Assembly (NCBI RefSeq): GCF_900232865.1
Contig: NZ_OCTS01000005.1
Span: forward strand, 186,001 to 250,000
Direction of reading: 5' to 3'
DNA length: 64,000 bases
DNA from: Corynebacterium dentalis
GTDB taxonomy: Bacteria > Actinomycetota > Actinomycetes > Mycobacteriales > Mycobacteriaceae
This document shows positions 9,262 through 18,223 of the stretch, one piece after another. The notes beneath the pieces are model-generated. The model saw only the letters and a program-made list of their open reading frames with translations, made no database searches and was not told where the DNA came from. A program made the translations under genes and the position numbers. How positions within the stretch are numbered: position 1 is the stretch's first letter; every line of letters begins with the position of its first letter.

Positions 9262-9827
9262 CTCTGCTTCCGAATGGCGTTTTCGGCGAGGTCGAGCATG
9301 GCGTCGAGACCATCAACAGACCCACCCGAGGCCAACCGTGTGATCAAACCATCCAACAACGTCTCCAAGAACAGGTGGATGATCGCCGGATCCACGTCAT
9401 CACGGATGCGGCCGTCCTGGGACAACGTCACCAAACGGGTGCGGACGGCGGAATCCAAAACAGCCTGGTGCGCTTCCCAGCGTGCTCGGAATCCGCTATC
9501 CGTGCGCAACATCTTGGAGATCTCTAGGCGAGTAGAAAGCCAATCGTGGCGCTCCGGATGGGCAAGGAGATCACGCATCACCTCGATGAGACCCTCGTCA
9601 GCCACCAAATCCGCCTGCCGGATGGCATCCTCGCGGGCCAGCGTCAGAAACAACGTTTCCTTATCGCGGAAATGATGGAAAATCGCCCCACGCGATTTGC
9701 CCGTCGCCTCCTCGAGCCTCCGAACCGTTGCGCCTTCGTACCCGAAGGCAGTAAAGCAGCGGCGCGCATCCGCCAAGATACTTTCCATCTTTTCGCTCAA
9801 GTCCAGCTCCGGGGTAGTGGAGGACAT
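9258..9827 (-). CDS. acnR: AcnR, TetR-type repressor of aconitase
   Basis: 189 residues from the chosen start. TetR helix-turn-helix at about residues 20-60, with GYEGATVRRLEEATGKSRGA and IFHHFRDKE, close to C. glutamicum AcnR as I remember it. AcnR represses acn. The start is ATG 9827 because GGAG lies 6 bases before it; longer in-frame starts up to 9911 would run back through the hairpin at 9880-9916. Downstream of acn on the same strand. Confidence 0.9.
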   Translation of the reverse strand: MSSTTPELDLSEKMESILADARRCFTAFGYEGATVRRLEEATGKSRGAIFHHFRDKETLFLTLAREDAIRQADLVADEGLIEVMRDLLAHPERHDWLSTRLEISKMLRTDSGFRARWEAHQAVLDSAVRTRLVTLSQDGRIRDDVDPAIIHLFLETLLDGLITRLASGGSVDGLDAMLDLAENAIRKQS

Positions 9828-9879
9828 TCCCATCTCCGCATCATGCATGAATCGATTATCAAGCGTCATGAGTGAACAA

Positions 9880-9916
9880 AAGCGGTGATCCGGAGGTTGA
9901 ACCGGAATCACCGCTT
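9880..9916 (-). terminator. Hairpin between acn and acnR
   Basis: AAGCGGTGATTCCGG and its near-perfect partner CCGGATCACCGCTT on the minus strand, followed by TTTTGTTC. The stem is about 14 bp with one bulge. It should stop most acn transcripts before acnR, so acnR would be read at low level or from its own promoter. Confidence 0.75.
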
Positions 9917-10019
9917 GTTCTAGCCACTTTCAGCACCTACCGCCAGCGTGATAGATCACGCCCGCAGCGTGTGCCAGCCCGCCGAAAAATCAGGCGAGTG
10001 GCTCGCGCTTAGCTGCTTA

Positions 10020-12827
10020 CTACTTGTTGGCCATCATGTTGCGCAGCACGAACTGCAGGATGCCACCGTTGCGGTAGTAGTCAGCCTCACCTGGGGTGTC
10101 GATACGGGTAGGAGCATCGAACTCGATCTTCTCGCCGTTCTCCTTGGTAGCGACAACCTTGACGGTCTTCGGGGTGGTGCCGTTGTTGAGCTCCTCGATA
10201 CCGGAGATATCGAAGGTCTCAGTTCCGTCCAAGCCCAGGGACTTCCAAGACTCACCTTCTGGGAACTGCAGTGGAACCACGCCCATACCGATGAGGTTGG
10301 AGCGGTGGATACGCTCGAAGGACTCAGCGATGACTGCCTTGACGCCCAGCAGCAGGGTGCCCTTAGCAGCCCAGTCGCGGGAGGAGCCGGTGCCGTATTC
10401 CTTACCACCCAGGACAACCAGTGGGGTGTCCTGCTCCTTGTAGTTCATGGCTGCATCGTAGATGTAAGCCTGTGGGCCACCCTCCTGGGTGAAGTCACGG
10501 GTGTAGCCACCGGTGACTCCGTCCAGAAGCTGGTTCTGCAGGCGGATGTTCGCAAAAGTACCGCGAACCATGACCTCGTGGTTACCACGACGTGCACCCA
10601 GGGAGTTGTAGTCCTTGCGGGCCACTCCGTGCTCATCCAGGTACTGCGCAGCAGGGGAGCCTGGCTTGATGGTGGATGCAGGGGAGATGTGGTCCGTGGT
10701 CACGGAATCGCCGAGCAGTGCCAGAACGCGTGCTCCTGCAACGTCGTTGACTGGTGCTGGCTCCTGAGACATGCCGTCGAAGTATGGCGCACGACGGATG
10801 TAGGTGGAGTTCTCGTCCCAATCGAAGGTCTTGCCGGTTGGAACCTCGAGGCTCTGCCAGCGCTCGTCACCCTTGAAGACATCGGCGTAGTCCTCGGTGT
10901 AGAGCTCCTTGGTGATGGACTCTGCGATGACCTTTTCGATCTCTTCGGTGGATGGCCAGATGTCGCGCAGGAAGATGTCGTTGCCGTCTTCGTCCTGGCC
11001 CAGTGGCTGGGTCTCGAAGTCGAAGTCCATGGTGCCGGCGATTGCGTAAGCAATAACCAGGATTGGGCTTGCGAGGTAGTTCATCTTCACATCTGGGTTG
11101 ATGCGACCCTCGAAGTTACGGTTACCGGAAAGAACCGCGGTGGCTGCGAGGTCGCCCTCGTTGATGCCTGCGGAGATCTCCTCTGGCAGTGGGCCGGAGT
11201 TACCGATACAGGTGGTGCAGCCGTAACCGACGAGGTAGAAGCCCATGGCCTCCAGATCCTTCCACAGACCTGCAGCCTCGTAGTAGCCATTGACGACCTG
11301 AGAGCCTGGAGCCATAGAGGTCTTCACCCATGGTGCGGACTTCAGGCCCTTGGCAGCGGCGTTGCGTGCGAGCAGGCCGGCACCGATCATCACGGATGGG
11401 TTGGAGGTGTTGGTACACGAGGTGATGGATGCGATAGCAACCAGACCGTGATCCAGCTCCACGTCCTGACCGTTGTAGTTCACGGTGGTTGGGTTGGATG
11501 GGCGTCCCTCTGCGCCAGCAGCGGCGGAAGGGATGTTGCCCTTGGCATCCGCAGAGGAGACAGGGGTGCCCTCGGCCTTGGAGGTGTCGTCCGTGCTTGG
11601 GCCTTCTGCGTCGAAGTTGCCGCCATCTTCACCGACTGGGGTGGCGATGTAGTTGTGCAGATCCTTGCGGAACTGAGCCTTAGAATCGGTCAGCTCGATG
11701 CGGTCCTGAGGACGCTTTGGTCCGGCGATGGAAGGAACAACGGTGGACAGGTCCAGCTCGAGGTACTCGGAGTACTCGGTCTCAGCCTCTGGGTCCAGCC
11801 ACATGCCCTGAGCCTTAGCGTAAGCCTGGACGCGCTCCAGGGTCTCCTTGTCGCGGCCGGTCAGCTCCAGGTACTTCACGGTCTCTTCGTCGATTGGGAA
11901 GATAGCCGCGGTGGAACCGAACTCAGGGGACATGTTGCCGATGGTGGCGCGGTTTGCCAGTGGCAGCTCGCCCACACCCTTGCCGTAGAACTCGACAAAC
12001 TTGCCGACCACGCCGTGCTGGCGCAGCATGTCGGTGATGGTCAGCACAACGTCGGTTGCGGTGACGCCGGCGTTGATCTCACCGGTGAGCTTGAAGCCAA
12101 CAACGCGAGGGATAAGCATGGAGATTGGCTGGCCGAGCATTGCAGCCTCGGCCTCGATGCCGCCCACGCCCCAGCCCAGGATGCCCAGGCCGTTTTCCAT
12201 GGTGGTGTGGGAGTCCGTACCAACACAGGTATCTGGGTAGGCCACGCCGTCCTTCTCGAAGACGGAACGAGCCAAGTACTCAATGTTGACCTGGTGAACA
12301 ATACCGGTTCCTGGAGGAACAACGCGGAAGTTATCGAATGCGCCGGTTCCCCAACGGAGGAACTTGTAGCGCTCGTCGTTGCGCTGGTACTCGATCTCAA
12401 CGTTCTTCTCGAATGCATCGTCATCGCCGAATGCTTCGATGATCACGGAGTGGTCGATGACCATTTCCGCTGGGTTGAGTGGGTTGACCTGATCGGCTTC
12501 TCCGCCGAGAGCAACCACTGCGTCACGAATGGTAGCGAGGTCAACGATGCAGGCCACGCCGGTGAAGTCCTGCATGATCACGCGCGCAGGGGTGAACTGG
12601 ATCTCGATGCTTGGGTCAGCGGAAGGATCCCACTGAGCCACTGCCTCGATGTGCTCGCGAGTGACGTTCTTTCCGTCCTCGTTACGCAGCAGGTTCTCGC
12701 CCAATACCTTCAGGGAGTAAGGAAGCTTTTCCATGCCTGGAACAGCGGAGAGACGGTAGTAGTCATAAGACTTGTCACCGACCTCCAAGGTGTCCTTGGC
12801 ATCAAAAGAGTTCTTGCTTTCAGTCAC
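10020..12827 (-). CDS. acn: Aconitate hydratase (aconitase A)
   Basis: 935 residues. Isomerises citrate and isocitrate in the TCA cycle; cytosolic 4Fe-4S enzyme. Cluster ligands are seen in [14 protein letters not shown] and [15 protein letters not shown]; the swivel domain has [21 protein letters not shown] 12827 is the start: AGGAG lies 6 bases before it and the N-terminus [11 protein letters not shown] matches the corynebacterial enzyme; a 14-residue in-frame extension is rejected. An acidic, Gly/Ala-rich insert lies between the halves (near 11520-11640). The 285 bp upstream, shared with the divergent Rv1476-like gene, should hold the acn promoter and its regulator sites, but I could not assign them. 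Confidence 0.97.
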   Translation of the reverse strand: MTESKNSFDAKDTLEVGDKSYDYYRLSAVPGMEKLPYSLKVLGENLLRNEDGKNVTREHIEAVAQWDPSADPSIEIQFTPARVIMQDFTGVACIVDLATIRDAVVALGGEADQVNPLNPAEMVIDHSVIIEAFGDDDAFEKNVEIEYQRNDERYKFLRWGTGAFDNFRVVPPGTGIVHQVNIEYLARSVFEKDGVAYPDTCVGTDSHTTMENGLGILGWGVGGIEAEAAMLGQPISMLIPRVVGFKLTGEINAGVTATDVVLTITDMLRQHGVVGKFVEFYGKGVGELPLANRATIGNMSPEFGSTAAIFPIDEETVKYLELTGRDKETLERVQAYAKAQGMWLDPEAETEYSEYLELDLSTVVPSIAGPKRPQDRIELTDSKAQFRKDLHNYIATPVGEDGGNFDAEGPSTDDTSKAEGTPVSSADAKGNIPSAAAGAEGRPSNPTTVNYNGQDVELDHGLVAIASITSCTNTSNPSVMIGAGLLARNAAAKGLKSAPWVKTSMAPGSQVVNGYYEAAGLWKDLEAMGFYLVGYGCTTCIGNSGPLPEEISAGINEGDLAATAVLSGNRNFEGRINPDVKMNYLASPILVIAYAIAGTMDFDFETQPLGQDEDGNDIFLRDIWPSTEEIEKVIAESITKELYTEDYADVFKGDERWQSLEVPTGKTFDWDENSTYIRRAPYFDGMSQEPAPVNDVAGARVLALLGDSVTTDHISPASTIKPGSPAAQYLDEHGVARKDYNSLGARRGNHEVMVRGTFANIRLQNQLLDGVTGGYTRDFTQEGGPQAYIYDAAMNYKEQDTPLVVLGGKEYGTGSSRDWAAKGTLLLGVKAVIAESFERIHRSNLIGMGVVPLQFPEGESWKSLGLDGTETFDISGIEELNNGTTPKTVKVVATKENGEKIEFDAPTRIDTPGEADYYRNGGILQFVLRNMMANK

Positions 12828-13112
12828 AGTGTGCTCCTGAGTCTCTTCTCGTAGTCGTTGTGCGGCCACCGCAGGACATCGACAACGCGATGCCTGCTAG
12901 TCCTATTCGTCAAAGGACGCATCTGCGGGGAGGCGTAACTCCATTGTGTCAGCATTTGCCCCGCAACGTCACACCTTAGGCTAACAGTACGCGTGTCCTG
13001 TTTTTCAATCTTGCGTGTTCACGCGTGTCACAGGCACCCCCTTTAGGGACGAGGTGATAAAAACCCAAGAGAAAAGCTGCCAACGATATAACTACGAGGA
13101 CTTTCGAACACA

Positions 13113-13628
13113 ATGATTCCCCAAGAAATCGATATCGAGGCCCTCGCACGGCAGCTCCAAGCGGATAACGTCGCAGCCGATGATGGAGTGCGGACCACAT
13201 GGGGAGACGAAGCTGAAGGAAAGCTCGAAGAGTTCCGCCAGACCCTAAACAATGGGGACGATCCACGCGCCGCGGACAAACTAGGGGAGACGAAGCTCGT
13301 CCTGCTCGACAATCCCGACCTAACTTTAGAAAACTCCCGGGATGTCGCCCAAGCATTAAAGACGAGGACCGACGCAGACACCGTCATAGTCCAATCCACC
13401 CGCAGTCCCGGAGTGGTGTCTGACACGCTGACTCGCTACAACATCGAGAACAACCAATTGCAGATGGCAGGGTCCTTAAACCCGCAGAGCACCACGAATT
13501 TCATTGAGCACAGTGCCGCAGCCGACCACCACGCCGGATTAGTCAACGCCACACTCTTGATCTTGGTCTTTGCTGCCATCGCCATTACTGCGGCGAGCAT
13601 GTGGCTAGCGCGACAGCTCCGCGCTTAA
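13113..13628 (+). CDS. Rv1476-family membrane protein
   Basis: 171 residues. Soluble N-terminal domain of about 140 residues and one C-terminal membrane helix (about residues 147-167), ending in Arg. The position between acn (divergent) and the RipA-type hydrolase is the same as Rv1476 between acn and ripA in mycobacteria. Role unknown; the anchor and context suggest a cell-envelope function linked to the downstream hydrolase. Confidence 0.8.
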   Translation: MIPQEIDIEALARQLQADNVAADDGVRTTWGDEAEGKLEEFRQTLNNGDDPRAADKLGETKLVLLDNPDLTLENSRDVAQALKTRTDADTVIVQSTRSPGVVSDTLTRYNIENNQLQMAGSLNPQSTTNFIEHSAAADHHAGLVNATLLILVFAAIAITAASMWLARQLRA

Positions 13629-13730
13629 ATGCTAGCCATTATTCAGTCAAGTCTAGAGACTTGCCTACCATGAATTGAAGGTTCAAGGAAATAGGCTTGT
13701 CTCACAAGGTTTCAACCCAACGCGCCGCAT

Positions 13731-13772
13731 AGACCCGTAAATGTGACATAAATCACATTTACGGGTCTTTTT
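13731..13772 (+). terminator. Perfect 16-bp hairpin terminator containing a GlxR-like site
   Basis: AGACCCGTAAATGTGA (13731-13746), loop CATAAA, TCACATTTACGGGTCT (13753-13768), then TTTT to 13772: a strong Rho-independent terminator after the Rv1476-like gene. The centre reads TGTGACATAAATCACA, an excellent match to the CRP/GlxR operator TGTGA-N6-TCACA (GlxR is the cAMP-responsive regulator of corynebacteria). Confidence 0.85.
13742..13757. promoter_or_regulatory. Candidate GlxR operator TGTGACATAAATCACA
   Basis: Perfect palindromic half-sites with six-base spacer and central TA. About 326 bases before the hydrolase start, so it could act on that promoter or could be a by-product of the terminator stem. 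Confidence 0.5.
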
Positions 13773-13869
13773 GGCGATTCCGCAGGTCAAGCGTGATGCC
13801 GTGACGAATGTATCTGATGTTATTCATGTGACTTGGGTGAAAAGAGTTCACGAACGTTTCCCATGCGCC

Positions 13870-14060
13870 TTATGGTTCCCTTGTCATCATTTGTAACGAG
13901 ATGATCTCAATGTGATCTTTTGGTTCGCATGAGTTTTTTTATGTCCCAATTGCCCCAAACTGGGCGCAACGTCGACATAGAAACCGCATAAGCCCGGGAC
14001 CTGTACTGACCTCATGGGGAAGTGAGGACAGCAGGACCGAATGCGCCACGTCGTTGCAAT
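13870..14060 (+). ncRNA. Structured 5' leader of the NlpC/P60 gene, possible ydaO (c-di-AMP) riboswitch
   Basis: Gene-free 455-bp gap (13629-14083). After the terminator comes AT-rich DNA, then possible structured RNA: GCCC/GGGC at 13952-13955/13962-13965, and CTGT...CCTCA (14001-14014) pairing with TGAGG-ACAG (14023-14031). GGGACC (13994-13999) and an upstream GATC...TGATCTTTTGG segment recall the ydaO/yuaA class, which controls actinobacterial cell-wall hydrolase genes. I could not fold it fully or match the whole consensus, so the class is only a suggestion. Confidence 0.35.
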
Positions 14061-14083
14061 TCGACCAACCCAGGAGAAACACC

Positions 14084-15934
14084 GTGCTTTACAGTTCACC
14101 AAGCCGTCGCCTTCAGGCGCTGCCGATCGCTCGATCGTCACGCGCTGTGTTGGCTTGCGCTGTTACCGCAGGACTGTCATTCCCATTGGCCATCCAGCCT
14201 TCTCAAGCAGAAGAGGCAGTGACCGCAGAGGCATTCCTCGCCAACTTGGTGAATGAAGTAACGACCTCTAAGAACGCAGTTAACGATTTCGAGCTCGAGA
14301 TGGGCGGCCTGCGCGAAGGTGCCAACAAGGCTCGCGTGGATCTTGACCACGCTCGCCAAGACGCACAAGAGGCGCAGAACAATGTGGTGGATGCCCGCGG
14401 GCGCCTCGATCAATCCGACGAGGCAGTAGAGGATGCCCAAAAGGACCTCGACGAGATCGCTCGCTCCGCCTACAACTCCGGCGGAGATGCTTCCCCGGTT
14501 ACTTTGGCGGCTGGCAGCGATGCCGTGGCCGACACCTTGGATCGCTCCACGTACATCCGCTTGGCGACCGAGCGTCAGCAGAACACGGTCAATCAGCTGG
14601 ATCTGGCGCGTACGCAGACCGCCAACGAAGAAGCCGCTCTTCGCGACGGGCGCGATGCCGCTAACTCCGCCGTGAGCGAGGCCATCCGCCTGCACAATCA
14701 GGCCCGCGAAGCTCTCAGCAACGCACAGGTCCAGTTGCGCGACAAGACTGCGGAGTACAACCGCCTGGTCAAGGATCGCGACCTGGCTCAAAAGCGTTTG
14801 GATGCCGCCCGCTCAGCGGTGGATACGCTATCCAACAAGGATCCACAGGCCAGCTCGTTCGAAAAGCGTCGCGTTGCAGAAGCCGCTGCGAACAAGGCGG
14901 AAGGCTTGACTAACGGAGTCACAGCCGAGGGCGAGCAGAAGAATGATGCCGAGTCCGCGTCCGATGCGCCACAGGGCACTGATTCCACTCCTACAGCAAG
15001 CACCGCACCAGATGCTTCTGCGCCTGACGCCGAAGAAGCCAAGGACACCGAGGCGCCAGCTGCTGCAGGCCCTTCTGCACCGACCACTGACTATGCCGGC
15101 GATGCTAGCGCTCTACCGGAAATCACCGGCAACACCGCAGACTTTAACCAGTCCAGCGCTGGCGACCAGCAGCGACAGCTAGCCATCAACGGCCTCGTGG
15201 CCGCCGGTGGCGCCGCAGCAATGGCCGGATTCAATTCTTACGCGCAAGACGGCGATCAAACCAATGCAGTTAATGCTGCCATCTCAGCTGGCCGTCAGTC
15301 CGCAGGCGAGCAGTACGACCAAGCTCAGGCGACTCTCAATCCTCAACAAGACACTCCCACCACGCCAGAGGTGGACCCCACCTCCCCAATTGACGCGGGA
15401 GACCTGGGCGATCTTGGTGAGGACGTAGATACCCCCACCACCCCGTCCATTCCATCTCTGCCGAGTGTTCCGGGAACCGCAGATTCGGACGTAGACACCT
15501 CCGGCACTGCTTCCGAGCAGATCGAACGAGTCATCGAACGGGGCATGTCGCAGCTTGGCGTGACCTATGCCTGGGGCGGCGGCAATCAGTACGGACCAAC
15601 CTTGGGCATCCGCGACGGCGGCGTGGCGGACACCTACGGCGACTACGCAAAGATCGGCTTCGACTGCTCCGGCCTGACACTGTATGCGTTCGCTGCAGTG
15701 GGCATTCAGCTGGATCACTACTCCGGCAGCCAGTACAACGCCGGACGCCAAGTTCCGACCTCCGAAATGAAGCGCGGCGACCTACTCTTCTGGGGAGCCG
15801 GCGGCAGCCAGCACGTGTCCATCTACTTGGGCGATGGCACCATGTTGGAAGCTCCACAGTCCGGATCTTCCGTGCGCGTTAGCCCTGTGCGCTACGGCGG
15901 CATGACTCCAATGGCAGTACGCCTCATCGAGTAA
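14084..15934 (+). CDS. RipA-type NlpC/P60 peptidoglycan endopeptidase
   Basis: 616 residues, exported. Signal peptide to about residue 43 (LSFPLAIQPSQA). Residues about 50-270 form a long Ala/Asp/Gln-rich coiled coil; about 290-470 are low-complexity Pro/Thr/Asp/Ser-rich; the C-terminal NlpC/P60 domain has catalytic Cys in GFDCSGLT (near 526) and His in GSQHVSIYLG. Cleaves the D-Glu/meso-DAP bond of peptidoglycan stems during daughter-cell separation. GTG 14084 is chosen because CAGGAG lies just upstream; a TTG at 14054 is in frame but lacks a site. A terminator with GlxR-like site and a structured leader precede it. Confidence 0.92.
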   Translation: MLYSSPSRRLQALPIARSSRAVLACAVTAGLSFPLAIQPSQAEEAVTAEAFLANLVNEVTTSKNAVNDFELEMGGLREGANKARVDLDHARQDAQEAQNNVVDARGRLDQSDEAVEDAQKDLDEIARSAYNSGGDASPVTLAAGSDAVADTLDRSTYIRLATERQQNTVNQLDLARTQTANEEAALRDGRDAANSAVSEAIRLHNQAREALSNAQVQLRDKTAEYNRLVKDRDLAQKRLDAARSAVDTLSNKDPQASSFEKRRVAEAAANKAEGLTNGVTAEGEQKNDAESASDAPQGTDSTPTASTAPDASAPDAEEAKDTEAPAAAGPSAPTTDYAGDASALPEITGNTADFNQSSAGDQQRQLAINGLVAAGGAAAMAGFNSYAQDGDQTNAVNAAISAGRQSAGEQYDQAQATLNPQQDTPTTPEVDPTSPIDAGDLGDLGEDVDTPTTPSIPSLPSVPGTADSDVDTSGTASEQIERVIERGMSQLGVTYAWGGGNQYGPTLGIRDGGVADTYGDYAKIGFDCSGLTLYAFAAVGIQLDHYSGSQYNAGRQVPTSEMKRGDLLFWGAGGSQHVSIYLGDGTMLEAPQSGSSVRVSPVRYGGMTPMAVRLIE

Positions 15935-15955
15935 GCACCTCGAATAGCCAGACGG

Positions 15956-16849
15956 CTAACGCAGCAACTCCCGCAGCGCGTAGTCCACAGCCGTCATCCT
16001 GGCCGCGCGAATAGAGCGCAGCATTGGCAACAACAGCGGGTCTAGGGCAAGGCCCGCGTCACTGGCGCGGGCCTTTTCGACTATCGCCGAAACGTAGTCA
16101 GCTCGAGCCAATAAGCGCGCCGCACGGAGCGAGATTCCCGGTGGTAGGCCCGGCAGGCCAAAAGAATCCGCCAATGTTCCCACCTCGGCCCGCACGTCTG
16201 ATCCCTGCACGCGGATATGGCCTGATTGCTCAATCAACCTCCCCGCAGTCTCCATCGCCTCCCGCAGCTGCTGATCAGCCTCGCCAGGGGAGAACAACTG
16301 CGGATACACCACCGGTCCAGCGGCCGTAAACCAGCGCCACATCACCGCAGGCTGCTCGTGTTCCGCACTGTGCTGCAGCTCTGGAACGAGTACGTGCGTA
16401 GTCAGCGGATCAGTATCCGCCAGCACAATTCCCGCACCCACTGCCTGTACCGCCTGCGCCGCCGCCGAACCCGCCGGTAGTGCCGGCGCGTCTCCCGCAC
16501 CAGCCAGAACCAGGCCCACGAGCGGACGCGAGTCCACGCTCGTCGGCACATCGTCCGTGACGCGGCGAACCAAACGAAAGAGATCGCCGAGGGTGCCCGC
16601 GCAACGGTTCAACTCTTCGGTCGATGCCACACCTGCGTGGATTGCGGAGTTTGCGTCGAGAAGATGAAGAGGACCCTGCACGGCCCGAAACGCGTCCACC
16701 AACAGGTCCGTACTGATGACCTGGTGGACCCACCACCCCAGCCACAGCGCTGAATTCTGCGCGGGCGACCACAGCTGATCACGCACCAAAGAAGGTTCCG
16801 GAAAGCTCATTTGCCCCAAGTTAGCGCCTCGCATGGATGCACGTGACAT
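15956..16849 (-). CDS. Hypothetical protein
   Basis: 297 residues from ATG 16849 (an in-frame GTG lies at 16870). Ala/Leu-rich, no signal peptide or membrane segment, no motif I recognise. It is convergent with the NlpC/P60 gene (21-bp gap) and divergent from the DUF3097 gene; the two starts are only about 45 bp apart, so the promoters overlap. Confidence 0.65.
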   Translation of the reverse strand: MSRASMRGANLGQMSFPEPSLVRDQLWSPAQNSALWLGWWVHQVISTDLLVDAFRAVQGPLHLLDANSAIHAGVASTEELNRCAGTLGDLFRLVRRVTDDVPTSVDSRPLVGLVLAGAGDAPALPAGSAAAQAVQAVGAGIVLADTDPLTTHVLVPELQHSAEHEQPAVMWRWFTAAGPVVYPQLFSPGEADQQLREAMETAGRLIEQSGHIRVQGSDVRAEVGTLADSFGLPGLPPGISLRAARLLARADYVSAIVEKARASDAGLALDPLLLPMLRSIRAARMTAVDYALRELLR

Positions 16850-16892
16850 AGGTACACCGAACCGCGGCACGCGTGCCTTAAGGTAGTTGCCT

Positions 16893-17747
16893 ATGAGTGC
16901 CGGACAATTTGATTACCGATCCCGCTATGGCAACGACATTCTCAAGGGCCATCAGCGCAACCAACCGCAAACCTTTCTGAAGGTGCGCCCGGAGCTAGAC
17001 ATGGTGGTGGAAGTCTTCGCTGATGACTTCGCGGGAGCGATCGTGGGCGGCGAGCGCACGGCGGACGGAGACTTCATCCGGTTAGAAGATCGCCACGGCA
17101 AAGATCGACTATTCAAGCTCAAGCCCGGAGGATTCTTGCTTGAAGGCAAGCGTATTACCTTGACTCGCTACATAGATCCCAGGATCCTGCCTGCCAAGCC
17201 AGAACGCTCCAACTCCGGATCGCGACGCGTCGAAGGAGTCACCGCAAAGGTCGCAGCTCCGTCCCGGATCTGGGTAGAAGGCGTGCATGATGCCGCCATC
17301 GTGGAAAAGGTGTGGGGACACGATCTGCGCGTGGAAGGCGTGGTGGTGGAATACCTGGAAGGGCTGGACAACCTGGAGGACAAGCTCCGGGAATTCCAGC
17401 CCACCGCGGAGCGTCGAGTCGGCGTACTGGCAGACCACCTCGTGGAGGGAACCAAAGAGGCAAGGATGACCGCCAACCTCGGGCCCCACGTGATGGTTAC
17501 CGGCCACCCGTACATCGATATTTGGGAAGCCGTAAAGCCATCCAGCGTCAAGATAGATCATTGGCCGCACGTGCCTCGCGGCGAAGACTGGAAGACAGGC
17601 ACGTGTCAGCGATTGGGATGGGGCACGCCTCAAGACGGATGGCGCCGCGTCTACCGTTCCGTGAACTCATTCCGCGATATCGATTCCACCTTGATTGGCG
17701 CGGTGGAACGCCTCATTGACTTCGTGACCGTGCCCCCGGAAGACTAG
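16893..17747 (+). CDS. DUF3097 family protein
   Basis: 284 residues. Matches the actinobacterial DUF3097 family: WVEGVHDAAIVEKVWGHDLR, GVLADHLVEGTKEAR and VTGHPYIDIWEAVKP. The alternating Glu/Asp motifs in this region resemble a Toprim fold (WVEG...LADH), as in RNase M5-like proteins, but this is inference. ATG 16893 is chosen over TTG 16887; TAAGGT at 16879-16884 ends 8 bases before it, a leaderless arrangement. Confidence 0.85.
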   Translation: MSAGQFDYRSRYGNDILKGHQRNQPQTFLKVRPELDMVVEVFADDFAGAIVGGERTADGDFIRLEDRHGKDRLFKLKPGGFLLEGKRITLTRYIDPRILPAKPERSNSGSRRVEGVTAKVAAPSRIWVEGVHDAAIVEKVWGHDLRVEGVVVEYLEGLDNLEDKLREFQPTAERRVGVLADHLVEGTKEARMTANLGPHVMVTGHPYIDIWEAVKPSSVKIDHWPHVPRGEDWKTGTCQRLGWGTPQDGWRRVYRSVNSFRDIDSTLIGAVERLIDFVTVPPED

Positions 17748-17762
17748 CGTCCGATTTTTCCA

Positions 17763-17768
17763 TAGAGT
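17763..17768 (+). promoter_or_regulatory. -10 hexamer TAGAGT before the NfeD gene
   Basis: TANNNT with 7 bases to ATG 17776; leaderless pattern. Confidence 0.4.
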
Positions 17769-17775
17769 GGGAGCC

Positions 17776-18216
17776 ATGGGTGCTCTCATTTGGTTAGCCA
17801 TTGCCATAGGTCTGGCGATCGCAGAATTCGCGATCATGGACTTCAGCCTGCTCATGCTTGCGCTGGCCGCTCTTATCACCGCAGGCGTGACTGTTGCTGA
17901 CATCCCTCTCTGGGCGGAGGTCGCGGTGTTCGCTGTCTCCTCCATGCTCAGCCTGGCGCTGCTGCGCCCCATCCTCCGCAAAACCCTGGCTAAGTCCGTC
18001 AGCGATAGTGACTTCTCCGCCAAGGAGTTGGAGGGGCGCTCGGCCATGGTCATCGAGCCAGTTTCTAACGGCTCCGCAGACGGGGGAATGGTCAAGATCG
18101 ACGGAGAGCTGTGGAGCGCCCGGGCAGCATACCCAGGAGAGAAATTCATTCCTGGAGATGCCGTGCAAGTGTTGAAAATCGAAGGCGCCACCGCAGTGGT
18201 GTGGAAGGGAATCTAG
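17776..18216 (+). CDS. NfeD-like membrane protein
   Basis: 146 residues. Two or three N-terminal membrane helices (about residues 1-70) followed by a soluble OB-fold NfeD domain (ELEGRSAMVIEP, DGELWSARA). The short NfeD form occurs next to SPFH genes and is thought to interact with the SPFH protein in membrane microdomains. The SPFH gene starts 7 bp downstream, so the two form an operon. Confidence 0.88.
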   Translation: MGALIWLAIAIGLAIAEFAIMDFSLLMLALAALITAGVTVADIPLWAEVAVFAVSSMLSLALLRPILRKTLAKSVSDSDFSAKELEGRSAMVIEPVSNGSADGGMVKIDGELWSARAAYPGEKFIPGDAVQVLKIEGATAVVWKGI

Positions 18217-18223
18217 CTCACAA

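Noticed and set aside
9948..12854. A 968-codon open frame antisense to acn
   Set aside because: Shadow of the high-GC codon pattern; translation is Val/Gly/Leu-rich with no domain, while acn on the other strand is certain.
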